Positions 52,243 through 60,468 of a stretch of DNA of 64,000 nt are shown here, in pieces. The position numbers and the translations under genes were made by a program. The stretch's first letter is position 1. Each line of letters begins with the position of its first letter. Source of the DNA: Sandaracinobacteroides saxicola (GTDB lineage Bacteria; Pseudomonadota; Alphaproteobacteria; Sphingomonadales; Sphingomonadaceae). The stretch covers positions 3,300,213 through 3,364,212 of the forward strand of contig NZ_CP059851.1 of assembly GCF_014117445.1 (NCBI RefSeq), written 5' to 3'. The notes under the pieces are model-generated. The model saw nothing but the letters and a program-made list of their open reading frames with translations, was not told the DNA's origin and did not search any database.

Positions 52243-54222
52243 TCAGAGCCCGCGGATCCCGAACTTCACCGTCTGTTCCAACCCGGCGCACCCCGTGCCA
52301 CCATCCGGCCGGAACACCGGGTCATAGCGCATGCGGCCAACCACTCTCTCGCTCGCCGGCCCGAACACCAGCGGTGGCGAGGCCATCACCGTGCGCGTCC
52401 CCGTCACCCGGCCCTCGGCGTCGACGTCGTGCGCCACCCGCACCACGCCCTCGAACCCCCATTGCTGCGCCTCGTGCGGGAAATCGCTCGCATTGCCACC
52501 GGCCCGCCGCACCGCCGGTCGAAGGTCGATCAGCGCGCACTGGTCCGCCGACAGCCCGGTCGCTGAAAACAGCGCCTTCGCTTCCTCCAGCCGGTTGGTC
52601 GCGGCCGCCACATTCGCCTTCTGCAGCAATGCCAGCTGCCGCATCGGATCATCCGCGGGCACGGCGCTGTCGGGCATCGCCACGATGCGGACAAAGCTCG
52701 CCCCGGCGGCCACCTCGTCGCCCGCCGCCGCCTGCGTCGCCCCCAGCAGCAGCAGCGCATAGGCGCCGCCGCGGTTGTTCAACCGCCCCTCGCCTGCCAG
52801 CGTCGCGACCAGTGCCTCCAGTTGCGCCACCCGCTCCCGCGCGCCGAAGCGCCACTGCATCCGGGTGAGCTTGGTGACGGCCTGGCGCATATTCACCGCC
52901 TGCGCCCGCAGGAAGACGGCCAGCGCCTCCGGCGCGCCCTGCGCCAGCGCCAGGTCGCGCGCCCGCTCATAGGCGTCCGCCTGCGTCCGCACCGTCGCCG
53001 CGCGGTTCTCGCCCAGCGCCAGCAGCACCGGCAGCGTCGCCAGCCCGCCGCCGGCCGCCTCCCGCTTCGCCAGCTCGGCCTGCAACAATGGCAGGGTCAC
53101 GGCCTCCGCACCCTCGAACCGCACGGGCGGCACGCCCTTCGCCGCCAGCCACGCCGCCAGGTCGGCGGCGAACAGCCCCGGCCCCGGTCCCGGCGCCCGC
53201 CCGGTGACGCAGCGCACCTCCAGCCGCACCGCGCTTCGCCACCAGGGCGGCATCTTCGCCGCCGTCTCCGGCTGCCAGCTCCAGTCGCGCGCCGCCCGGG
53301 CAAAGGCGACCGCCGGCTGCCCCTTGCGGCTGGCATAGACCGTGTCGACGCCGATCACGCGTCCATCCCCGCCGATCGCCAGCTCGATGATCGCCATGTC
53401 ATCGGGCTCCAGCGCTCCCGGCAGGCAATTGGGCAGCGGCGTATCGGCGCCGGTATCGAACCCTTTCTCCGCCAGGCTGCCGGCCCCGGTATAGGCCAGA
53501 TAGCGGCGCGCCCCCGTCTGGTCGCCCATCAGATAAGCGGCAATCGCCAGATCGCCCCGGATGCGGACGTCGGGAATCGACACCTGGCTGCGGCTCAAAC
53601 CCCCGGCGGCCTTCAACGCCCGTTCGAACCAGTCCCGGGCCTCCTTCGGCTTGCCGTCGTTCAGCTCGATCCGCCCGCGCAACGCCAGGATCTGCGCCAT
53701 CGTCTCCGGCTTGTCGCGATACAGCGCCTCCAGCGCCGCCATCCCCGCGTCCATCGTCGCCCGCGCGAAGGCCGGGTCGCTCAACGCGGTGCTGCGCACC
53801 AGCCCCAGCCGCACCGGCGGCGGCAGATCCGCCCCCGCCTGCCGCGCCGCCTCGGCATAGGCCGCGCGGGCGGCGTCGGGCTCCACCAGCTGCTCGCGCG
53901 CGCCGCCCAGGTCGACCAGCGCCAGCAGCCGCTCGTCGCCGGTCAGGCCCGGCAGCGCCGCCTCGATCAACGGCGCCGCCGCCTGCGGATTGCCGGCCTT
54001 CACCGCGGCACTGCCGGCCCGCGCCCGCACCACCGATGCCGAGGCACCGCGCAGCTGCGGCAGGATCGCGGTGAAGCCGTCATAGGCCTCCTGCCAGCGA
54101 CCGGCATCGAACGCCGCCTGCGCCGCGGCATAGCGCGCCTGCAATCCGCCCTGTGCCGCCACCGGTGTTGCGGCCGGCATCACGAGCAGCGCCGCCGCCG
54201 CCAGACCCGCCCATCGCCGCAT
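52243..54222 (-). CDS. TPR-repeat protein with C-terminal TonB-like domain
   Basis: A 659-residue exported protein (MRRWAGLAAAALLVMPAATP). TPR-like helix pairs appear from ~25 to 220 (YAAAQAAFDAGRWQEAYDGF, ALRGRIELNDGKPKEARDWF) and again near 400-560. The last ~90 residues match a TonB C-terminal-like fold (WGFEGVVRVAHDVDAEGRVT, VVGRMRYDPVFRPDG). Such proteins may link periplasmic partners; no function is assigned. The ATG at 54222 follows an in-frame GTG at 54225. Confidence 0.7.
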   Translation of the reverse strand: MRRWAGLAAAALLVMPAATPVAAQGGLQARYAAAQAAFDAGRWQEAYDGFTAILPQLRGASASVVRARAGSAAVKAGNPQAAAPLIEAALPGLTGDERLLALVDLGGAREQLVEPDAARAAYAEAARQAGADLPPPVRLGLVRSTALSDPAFARATMDAGMAALEALYRDKPETMAQILALRGRIELNDGKPKEARDWFERALKAAGGLSRSQVSIPDVRIRGDLAIAAYLMGDQTGARRYLAYTGAGSLAEKGFDTGADTPLPNCLPGALEPDDMAIIELAIGGDGRVIGVDTVYASRKGQPAVAFARAARDWSWQPETAAKMPPWWRSAVRLEVRCVTGRAPGPGPGLFAADLAAWLAAKGVPPVRFEGAEAVTLPLLQAELAKREAAGGGLATLPVLLALGENRAATVRTQADAYERARDLALAQGAPEALAVFLRAQAVNMRQAVTKLTRMQWRFGARERVAQLEALVATLAGEGRLNNRGGAYALLLLGATQAAAGDEVAAGASFVRIVAMPDSAVPADDPMRQLALLQKANVAAATNRLEEAKALFSATGLSADQCALIDLRPAVRRAGGNASDFPHEAQQWGFEGVVRVAHDVDAEGRVTGTRTVMASPPLVFGPASERVVGRMRYDPVFRPDGGTGCAGLEQTVKFGIRGL

Positions 54223-54299
54223 CACGCCACCTCCCGCCACTGACGCTGCCGACATAGCAACGCTGGCGCCGCCCGCCAACCGCCGCTACCCTGCATGGC

Positions 54300-54722
54300 A
54301 TGTTCATTCCGCTCACGCCCACCGTCGCCGTCGCCGGCCAGATCGCGCCCGACGATGTCGCCGCCGCCGCCGCCAGGGGAATCACCCGGATCATCAACAA
54401 CCGCCCGGACGGCGAACAGCCCGGCCAGCCGAGCGGCGCCGCCATCGCCGCCGCGGCCGCCGCCGCCGGCCTCGGCTACACCGCCATCCCCGTCGACCAC
54501 AGCGGCTTCAGCCGCGAGCAGGTCGATGCCATGATCGCCGCCCTCGCGTCCGGCGAACCCACGCTCGCCTTCTGCCGCTCCGGCACCCGCTCCACGCTGC
54601 TCTGGGCGCTCGCCCGCGCTGCCCAGGGCGATGACCCCGCTGCGCTCGCCGAAACCGCCGCCGCCGCCGGCTATGACCTGCGGCCGATCATGCCGCTGCT
54701 GCACCAGCTGCAACCGCGATGA
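54300..54722 (+). CDS. DUF442/TIGR01244-type phosphatase-like protein
   Basis: A 140-residue protein of the beta-lactamase-hydrolase-like phosphatase family. The cysteine phosphatase loop is LAFCRSGTRSTLLWALA (C-x5-R); the N-terminal AVAGQIAPDDVAAAAARGIT and IINNRPDGEQ are diagnostic. Members are linked to sulfide oxidation (Blh) or have unknown roles. Its stop overlaps the patatin start (ATGA). Confidence 0.87.
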   Translation: MFIPLTPTVAVAGQIAPDDVAAAAARGITRIINNRPDGEQPGQPSGAAIAAAAAAAGLGYTAIPVDHSGFSREQVDAMIAALASGEPTLAFCRSGTRSTLLWALARAAQGDDPAALAETAAAAGYDLRPIMPLLHQLQPR

Positions 54723-55981
54723 TCGATCCCGCCACCCCCGCCCGAAGGGCGCAGGGCCGATCGGCCGCCGGCGGCAGTCCGCCGCCTTCTCCGGCGCAGC
54801 CGGCCAACAAAAAACTGCAAAACATCCTTGTTTTGCAGGGCGGCGGCGCGCTCGGCGCCTATCAGCTCGGCGTGTGCGAGGTGCTCGGCACCGCCGGCTT
54901 CGCCCCGGACTGGATCGCCGGCGTCTCGATCGGCGCCATCAACGGCGCCATCATCGCCGGCAACCCGCCCGAAACCTGCCTCACCGCGCTCCGCCGTTTC
55001 TGGGACGGCGTCGGCCGCACGCTCCCCGCCCCCTGGTGGCGGCCGGACGGCGCCTTCGCCAACTGGTTCAGCGAAGGCGCCGCCACCTTCGTCGCCGCCG
55101 CCGGCGTGCCCGGCTTCTTCACCCCCCGATTCCCGCCGCCGCCGCTCCGCCCCGACGGCACCGAGGCCGCGCTCAGCTGGTATGACACCGCGCCGCTGCG
55201 CGACACGCTCGACGGCCTGATCGACTGGGACCGGCTGAACGACGGCCCGGTGCGGCTCAGCGTCGGCGCGGTGAACGTCACCACCGGCAACGCCCGCTTT
55301 TTCGACACGCGCGGCGCCGCTCCCACCCGCCTGACCGCCGACCATATCCTCGCCTCCGGCGCGCTGCCCCCCGGCTTCCCGCCGGTGATGGTGGAAGGCG
55401 AAGCCTGGTGGGACGGCGGCCTCGTCTCCAACACCCCGCTGCAGCACGTCCTCGATTGCCCGATGCGCGGCGACATGCGCATCTTCCAGGTCGACGTCTT
55501 CCCCGCGCGCGGCCCGATGCCGCGCAACCTGGCGGAGGCCGCGGCGCGCGTGCAGGACATCCGCTACAGCAGCCGCACGCGGCTGGCGACCGACAGCAAC
55601 GCCAACCTGACGCCGGCGAAGGCCGCCATCCGCCGGCTGCTCGCCGCCTATCCGGACACCGACATCCCCGAACGCGCGCTGCTCGCCGATTTCGCCGCCG
55701 AACCGGCGATCGAGATCGCCCTGATCATCTACCGCGCCAAGGCCTGGAACGGCGACCAGCGCGGCTACGACTTCAGCCAGCCCGCGCTCACCGCCCACCG
55801 CACCGCCGGCCACGCCGACGCCACCGCCACGCTCGCAGCCCGGAACTGGCACGCCCCTCCGGCGACCCCGGGCATCCAAAGTTTCGACGCGGGCGCTACG
55901 CCGCGCGCCGCACCGCCGGCAGCCGGAACCGCCCGTCGCGCATCTCCGGCCCGGGCAGATAGGCGCGGAAGATCAGGTTGA
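54719..55981 (+). CDS. Patatin-like phospholipase
   Basis: A 420-residue patatin-domain hydrolase. The oxyanion loop is VLQGGGALGAYQLGV; the nucleophile is GVSIGAING (GxSxG); the catalytic Asp is in WWDGGLVSNTPL (DGG). It likely cleaves acyl esters of lipids. The first ~33 residues (MIDPATPARRAQGRSAAGGS...) are encoded by a palindromic mosaic repeat. The last ~35 residues overlap the DUF1254 gene on the other strand by 86 bp and look like run-on beyond the normal family end (GIQSFD). Confidence 0.87.
   Translation: MIDPATPARRAQGRSAAGGSPPPSPAQPANKKLQNILVLQGGGALGAYQLGVCEVLGTAGFAPDWIAGVSIGAINGAIIAGNPPETCLTALRRFWDGVGRTLPAPWWRPDGAFANWFSEGAATFVAAAGVPGFFTPRFPPPPLRPDGTEAALSWYDTAPLRDTLDGLIDWDRLNDGPVRLSVGAVNVTTGNARFFDTRGAAPTRLTADHILASGALPPGFPPVMVEGEAWWDGGLVSNTPLQHVLDCPMRGDMRIFQVDVFPARGPMPRNLAEAAARVQDIRYSSRTRLATDSNANLTPAKAAIRRLLAAYPDTDIPERALLADFAAEPAIEIALIIYRAKAWNGDQRGYDFSQPALTAHRTAGHADATATLAARNWHAPPATPGIQSFDAGATPRAAPPAAGTARRASPARADRRGRSG
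54730..54839. repeat. Mosaic repeat inside the patatin 5' end (copy F)
   Basis: Palindromic pieces GCCGATCGGC, CCGCCGGCGG and a 9-bp perfect hairpin CTGCAAAAC-ATCCTT-GTTTTGCAG (54815-54838) lie in the first 40 codons of the patatin gene. The style matches copies A to D, here translated. Confidence 0.45.
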
Positions 55982-57176
55982 ACGCCCCCGCCGGCGCCGG
56001 CAGCCAGTTGGTCGCATCGGCCGGCCGCGCGTGCGACAGGGTCAGCGTCAGGCTGCCGTCGGCATTGCGCCGCAACCCCGGCGTCCGGTCGCCCACGGCG
56101 TAGCGTTTCAGCGGGTTCGCCCCATAGAACAGCCGCCCGTCCGGCAGCCGCTCATACATCGACAGCGACCAGAAGGCCCGCGCCGGCACCTTCGCCGGAA
56201 TGGTCAGCGTATAGCGCGCCGCGCCGGTCAGCGCCGCGCCGCCCGCGTCCTGCGCCGCCCGCCAATAGATCGCCTCGTCCGCCGGCAAGGCCCCCAGCCC
56301 CCCCAGCGCCACCGCCGCCCGCACCTCGGGGCTCGCCGCCGCCGTCCCGATCCCCGGCGGCGTCAGGCTCCAGCCATCGGCCCGCGCGGCCCCCTCGCTG
56401 ATCCCCGCCTGCAACCGCGCTGTAATGCGCGGCAGTATCAGCGCCCAAAGGGCATGCTGCCAGGCCGGCCTGTCCGCCCAGCGGACGAATGCCGTCGGCC
56501 GCCCTTCGCCCGCCCATGCCGCCGCCACCGTATCGATCAAGAGCGCGGGCGTCGGCTCAACAGGTAGCTCGGTCAAAGGCGGCAGTGCCGGCTGAGACAT
56601 CAAAGGCGCCACTTTAAACCCCCGCAACGCCGCGCGTGCCGCCGCGAGATCGCTCTCGCCATCGACCAGCACACGGATCAGCAGCCATCCCTGCGCTGAA
56701 CTGAGATAGCGCACCTTTACGCTTGGTTTCTGCTGCACGACGAAGGGCACCGACATCAGAACGAATTCGTCGCCCATCCCACCGTCCCGCGTGCCCGTCA
56801 AAATATCGTTGTTGGTCTCCAGGTCCATCACCGCGAGCGAATGATAGCGCCCCGGCAGTGGCGGCATCGTCACCCTGACTGGACCTTTAGTCAGATCAAG
56901 AAAGGCAAACGCATACAGTGTATCATTGTTCGGCGTCGTCACCTCCCGGTTCGCCGGTCCCGCCAGCGTGTCGCGCGGCACCAGCAGGTTCAGGCCCTGA
57001 TATCCCGCCGCCGATATCCGCCGCAGCGCCTCGTTCCGCGTCCGCACCAGCTGATAGGTCGGATACATCACCAGCGCTTCGTCGACGATTTCGCGCGCCT
57101 GCCAAACCCCCACCCCGCCAACGCCGGCCAGCAGCAGCGCCGCGGCCCCCGCACCCCAGACCCATCCACGCACCAT
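55896..57176 (-). CDS. DUF1254/DUF1214 protein
   Basis: A 426-residue membrane-anchored protein. TM segment WVWGAGAAALLLAGVGGVGV is followed by the DUF1254 region (VTTPNNDTLYAFAFLDLTKG, MDLETNNDILTGTRDGG) and the C-terminal DUF1214 region (PARAFWSLSMYERLPDGRLF, NWLPAPAGAFNLIFRAYLPG). The pair is common in periplasmic proteins of unknown enzymatic role. ATG 57176 with GAGGG nearby is preferred; ATG 57197 is an alternative. It is convergent with and overlaps the patatin gene. Confidence 0.85.
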   Translation of the reverse strand: MVRGWVWGAGAAALLLAGVGGVGVWQAREIVDEALVMYPTYQLVRTRNEALRRISAAGYQGLNLLVPRDTLAGPANREVTTPNNDTLYAFAFLDLTKGPVRVTMPPLPGRYHSLAVMDLETNNDILTGTRDGGMGDEFVLMSVPFVVQQKPSVKVRYLSSAQGWLLIRVLVDGESDLAAARAALRGFKVAPLMSQPALPPLTELPVEPTPALLIDTVAAAWAGEGRPTAFVRWADRPAWQHALWALILPRITARLQAGISEGAARADGWSLTPPGIGTAAASPEVRAAVALGGLGALPADEAIYWRAAQDAGGAALTGAARYTLTIPAKVPARAFWSLSMYERLPDGRLFYGANPLKRYAVGDRTPGLRRNADGSLTLTLSHARPADATNWLPAPAGAFNLIFRAYLPGPEMRDGRFRLPAVRRAA

Positions 57177-57297
57177 CCGGCCCTCGCTTTCGTCCATCAC
57201 GCTGCCAGCTTCCCGATGCCGCGCAACTGGCCTTCCCCGATTCAACAGGTGCAACGCGATGAACCGGCTTTAGGGTGCGCCGGAAAGGAGCCCTGCC

Positions 57298-58467
57298 ATG
57301 GAAGCCTATATCGTCGCCGCCACCCGCACCGCCGGAGGTCGCAAGGGCGGCCGCCTGCGCGATTGGCACCCGGCAGACCTCGCCGCCGCCGTGCTCGATG
57401 AGCTGGTCGCCCGCGCCGGCGCCGACCCGGCCCAGGTGGAGGATGTCATCATGGGCTGCGTCAGCCAGTTCGGCCAGCAGGCGGTCAACATCGCCCGCAA
57501 CGCCGTCATGGCCTCCTCGCTCCCCGAATCCGTCCCCGGCACCAGCGTCGACCGGCAGTGCGGCAGCAGCCAGCAGGCGCTGCATTTCGCCGCCCAGGCG
57601 GTGATGAGCGGCAGCATGGACATGGTGATCGCCGCCGGCGTCGAATCGATGACCCGCGTGCCGATGGGCATCGGCGGCAAGCTGGCGCACGATGCCGGCC
57701 TCGGCATGTACGTCTCCCCCAACATGAAACGCCGCTACCCCAACGTCCAGTTCAGCCAGTTTACCGGCGCCGAGATGATCGCCGCCAAATATGATCTCTC
57801 CAAGGACGCGATGGACGAGTTCGGCTTCCACAGTCAGGCCAAGGGCGCCGCCGCCGCCAGGTCCGGCGCCTTCGACAAGGAAATCCTCCCCCTGAAAACC
57901 ACCACCCTCGAAGGCGTCGAGGAGCTGCACACGGTCGACGAAGGCATCCGCTTCGAAGCCACCTTGGAAGCGACCAAAGCCGTCAAGCTGCTCGCTCCCG
58001 AAGGCCGCCTCACCGCCGCAACATCGTCCCAGATCTGCGACGGCGCCTCGGGCGTCCTGGTCGTCAACGAACGCGGGCTGAAGGCGCTGAACGTCGCCCC
58101 GCTCGCCCGCGTCCATCACATGACCGTCATCGGCGAGGATCCGGTCATCATGCTCGAGGCCCCGTTCAACGCCACCAAGAAAGCGCTCGCCAAGGCCGGC
58201 ATGACCATCGACGACATCGACCTGTTCGAGGTGAACGAGGCCTTCGCCTCCGTGCCGATGGGATGGCTGCAATCGACCGGCGCCGACCCCGCCAAACTCA
58301 ACGTCAACGGCGGCGCCATCGCGCTCGGCCATCCGCTCGGCGCCTCGGGCACGAAACTCATGACCACCCTCGTCCATGCGCTCCAGGCCCGTGGGCTGCG
58401 CTGGGGCCTGCAAACCATGTGCGAAGGCGGCGGCCTCGCCAACGTCACCATCGTGGAAGCGCTGTGA
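57298..58467 (+). CDS. Acetyl-CoA C-acyltransferase (thiolase, FadA-like)
   Basis: A 389-residue thiolase. The active-site Cys is in VDRQCGSSQQALHFAAQAVM; the His is in NGGAIALGHPLGASGTKLM; the second Cys is TMCEGGGLANVTIVE. This variant (steroid/lipid beta-oxidation type) is distinct from the thiolase at 27.4 kb. The stop overlaps the enoyl-CoA hydratase ATG (TGATG), so the two act together in acyl-CoA breakdown. Confidence 0.93.
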   Translation: MEAYIVAATRTAGGRKGGRLRDWHPADLAAAVLDELVARAGADPAQVEDVIMGCVSQFGQQAVNIARNAVMASSLPESVPGTSVDRQCGSSQQALHFAAQAVMSGSMDMVIAAGVESMTRVPMGIGGKLAHDAGLGMYVSPNMKRRYPNVQFSQFTGAEMIAAKYDLSKDAMDEFGFHSQAKGAAAARSGAFDKEILPLKTTTLEGVEELHTVDEGIRFEATLEATKAVKLLAPEGRLTAATSSQICDGASGVLVVNERGLKALNVAPLARVHHMTVIGEDPVIMLEAPFNATKKALAKAGMTIDDIDLFEVNEAFASVPMGWLQSTGADPAKLNVNGGAIALGHPLGASGTKLMTTLVHALQARGLRWGLQTMCEGGGLANVTIVEAL

Positions 58468-59435
58468 TGGCCTTCACCCAGATCGACCTCGCCGTCGCCG
58501 ACGGCATCGCCACGCTCACCCTCAACCGCCCGGACAGGCTGAACGCCTTCACCGGCACTATGATGCACGAAATGATCGCGGCGTTCGACCAGACCGACGC
58601 CGACGATTCCGTCCGCGCCGTCATCGTCACCGGCGCCGGCCGCGCCTTCTGCGCCGGCGCCGACCTTTCCGAAGGCGCCAAAACCTTCGACTATGAAAAC
58701 CGCACCGACGCCAACTCCACGCGCCTCCCCTCCCCTTCAGGGGAGGGGTCGGGGGTGGGGCCGGGGGTGGGGGAATCTGGCACGCGCAGCACCCCCACCC
58801 GCCCCGACGGCACCACCGATTACAGCCACCCCGCCGTCCGCGATGGCGGCGGCCGCCTCACGCTGCGCATCTTCGAATCGCTGAAACCCGTCATCGGCGC
58901 CATCAACGGCGCCGCGGTCGGCGTCGGCGCCACCATGCAGCTGCCCATGGACATCCGCATCGCCAGCACCGCCGCCCGTTTCGGCTTCGTCTTCGCCCGC
59001 CGCGGCATCGTGCCGGAGGCCGCGAGCAGCTGGTTCCTCCCCCGCCTCGTCGGCATCGCCCAGGCGATGGAATGGTGCGCCACCGGCCGCCTGTTCGATG
59101 CCGCCGAGGCGCACGCCGGCGGCCTCGTCAGCCGCGTCGTCGAACCCGATGCGCTGCTCGCCACCGCCACCGCACTTGCCCGTGAAATCGCCGACAACAC
59201 CGCGCCGGTTTCCGTCACCCTCACCCGCCAGATGCTCTGGCGCATGCTCGGCGCCGACCACCCGATGGAGGCGCACAAGGTGGACAGCCGCGCCATCTGG
59301 GCCCGCGGCCGCCAGGGCGACGCCCGCGAAGGCGTGATGTCCTTCCTGGAAAAACGCCCCGCCCGATACCCCGACACCGTCAGCAAGGACCTCCCCGATT
59401 TCTACCCCTGGTGGCCCGACCGCCCCTATGCCTGA
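58467..59435 (+). CDS. Enoyl-CoA hydratase/isomerase with an in-frame repeat insertion
   Basis: A 322-residue crotonase. N-terminal signature DGIATLTLNRPDRLNAFTG; oxyanion loop GAGRAFCAGADLSEGAK; second loop NGAAVGVGATMQLPMDIRIA with the catalytic Glu in RRGIVPEAASSWFLPRLVG. Between NRTDANS and TTDYSHPAVRDGGG lie about 32 extra residues (LPSPSGEGSGVGPGVGESG...) encoded by a GC-rich palindromic repeat. The insertion keeps the frame. Activity is uncertain; the core residues are intact. A hydrolase gene overlaps its end by 8 bp. Confidence 0.9.
   Translation: MAFTQIDLAVADGIATLTLNRPDRLNAFTGTMMHEMIAAFDQTDADDSVRAVIVTGAGRAFCAGADLSEGAKTFDYENRTDANSTRLPSPSGEGSGVGPGVGESGTRSTPTRPDGTTDYSHPAVRDGGGRLTLRIFESLKPVIGAINGAAVGVGATMQLPMDIRIASTAARFGFVFARRGIVPEAASSWFLPRLVGIAQAMEWCATGRLFDAAEAHAGGLVSRVVEPDALLATATALAREIADNTAPVSVTLTRQMLWRMLGADHPMEAHKVDSRAIWARGRQGDAREGVMSFLEKRPARYPDTVSKDLPDFYPWWPDRPYA
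58727..58790. repeat. Palindromic repeat inserted in the crotonase gene
   Basis: CCCCTCCCCT-TC-AGGGGAGGGG is a perfect 10-bp hairpin (58727-58748), followed by a GGGGGTGGGG-rich tract and a mirrored ACCCCCACCC segment near 58791. It is translated in frame. The core matches the element at the thrS end. Confidence 0.7.
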
Positions 59436-60468
59436 CGATCCTCCCCCCGCGCCGATGCACCCTGCTCCCGGTATCGCACCCCCCAGCCTCTCCCCCGGCA
59501 CGGGGGAGCGACTCGGCGAAGCCGAGCGGAGGGGGCCAGCCGACCCCGGTCCCTTCCCCACCGGCTCCGAAGACCCCGCACTCAACGCCCCCCTCGCCCA
59601 CCTCAACGGCCAATCTCCACCCGCGCCCGCCTGGTTCAGCACCGCCATCAACACCCCGCACGAACGCGCGATGCTGGACGTGGCCGGCGCCGCGATCGAA
59701 TGGCTCGCCTGGGGCGAACGCGGCAAGCCCGGCCTGCTGCTGTTCCATGGCAATGGCGCCAATGCGGACTGGTGGCGCTTCGCCGCCCCAGCATGGTCAG
59801 CCACGCACCGCGTCGTCGCGCTCAGCTGGTCGGGCATGGGCAACAGCGACCACCGCCCATCCTACAGCATCGACCAATATGTCCGCGAGGCGCTTGCCGT
59901 GGGCGAGACGGCCGGCCTGTGGGACAACGCCACCCTCCCCACCGTCATGGGCCACAGCTTCGGCGGCTTTCCCGCTGCCGGCCTCGCCGTCGCCCGGCCG
60001 GAGCGTTTCGCCCGCGCCCTCATCCTCGATTCACCGCTCTCCCCCTTGGCGCAACGCCCGCCGCAATCCCGCGGTGCGCCCCGGCCACACAAAGTCTATC
60101 CCACGCTTGCCGCCGCGCTCGCCCGTTTCCGCTACGCCCCCATCCAGCCCTGCGGGAACCTGTTCATCACGGACTTCATCGCCCGCTCCAGCCTGAAGGA
60201 GGTCGACTCCGGCTTCACCTGGAAGTTCGATCCCGCGCTCTGGCACAAGATGCTGCACGGCGAACGCCACGACCTCCTCGGCGAGGCAAAAATTCCCCTC
60301 GCCATCCTCTGGGGCAAGGACAGCGTCCTCGCCCACCCCGCCATCATCGCCGACATGCGCGCCCGCGCGCCGCAGGGCACCATCTTCACCGAAATCGAAA
60401 ACGCCCACCACCATGTCATGGCCGACCAGCCCCAGGCTCTCATCCAGGCCGTCCAACAGCTGCTCTAG
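59428..60468 (+). CDS. Alpha/beta hydrolase with repeat-encoded N-terminus
   Basis: A 346-residue hydrolase. The lid-core pattern is LLFHGNGANADWWRFAAPAW (oxyanion HGN), then VMGHSFGGFPAAGLAV (nucleophile GHSFG), with late Asp LWGKDSVLAHPAI and His NAHHHVMADQ. The first ~70 residues are Pro-rich and partly encoded by palindromes (SLSPGTGERLGEAERRGP), outside the fold. It is coupled to the crotonase gene by an 8-bp overlap. The stop codon TAG is formed jointly by the IS630 target TA and the first base of the element. Confidence 0.85.
   Translation: MPDDPPPAPMHPAPGIAPPSLSPGTGERLGEAERRGPADPGPFPTGSEDPALNAPLAHLNGQSPPAPAWFSTAINTPHERAMLDVAGAAIEWLAWGERGKPGLLLFHGNGANADWWRFAAPAWSATHRVVALSWSGMGNSDHRPSYSIDQYVREALAVGETAGLWDNATLPTVMGHSFGGFPAAGLAVARPERFARALILDSPLSPLAQRPPQSRGAPRPHKVYPTLAAALARFRYAPIQPCGNLFITDFIARSSLKEVDSGFTWKFDPALWHKMLHGERHDLLGEAKIPLAILWGKDSVLAHPAIIADMRARAPQGTIFTEIENAHHHVMADQPQALIQAVQQLL
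59490..59526. repeat. Two palindromes in the hydrolase 5' end
   Basis: CTCCCCCG-GCA-CGGGGGAG (59490-59508) and CTCGGC-GAA-GCCGAG (59512-59526) lie in the hydrolase N-terminal coding region. The second matches the XXXGGC-GAA-GCCXXX blocks of the mosaic repeats. Confidence 0.6.
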
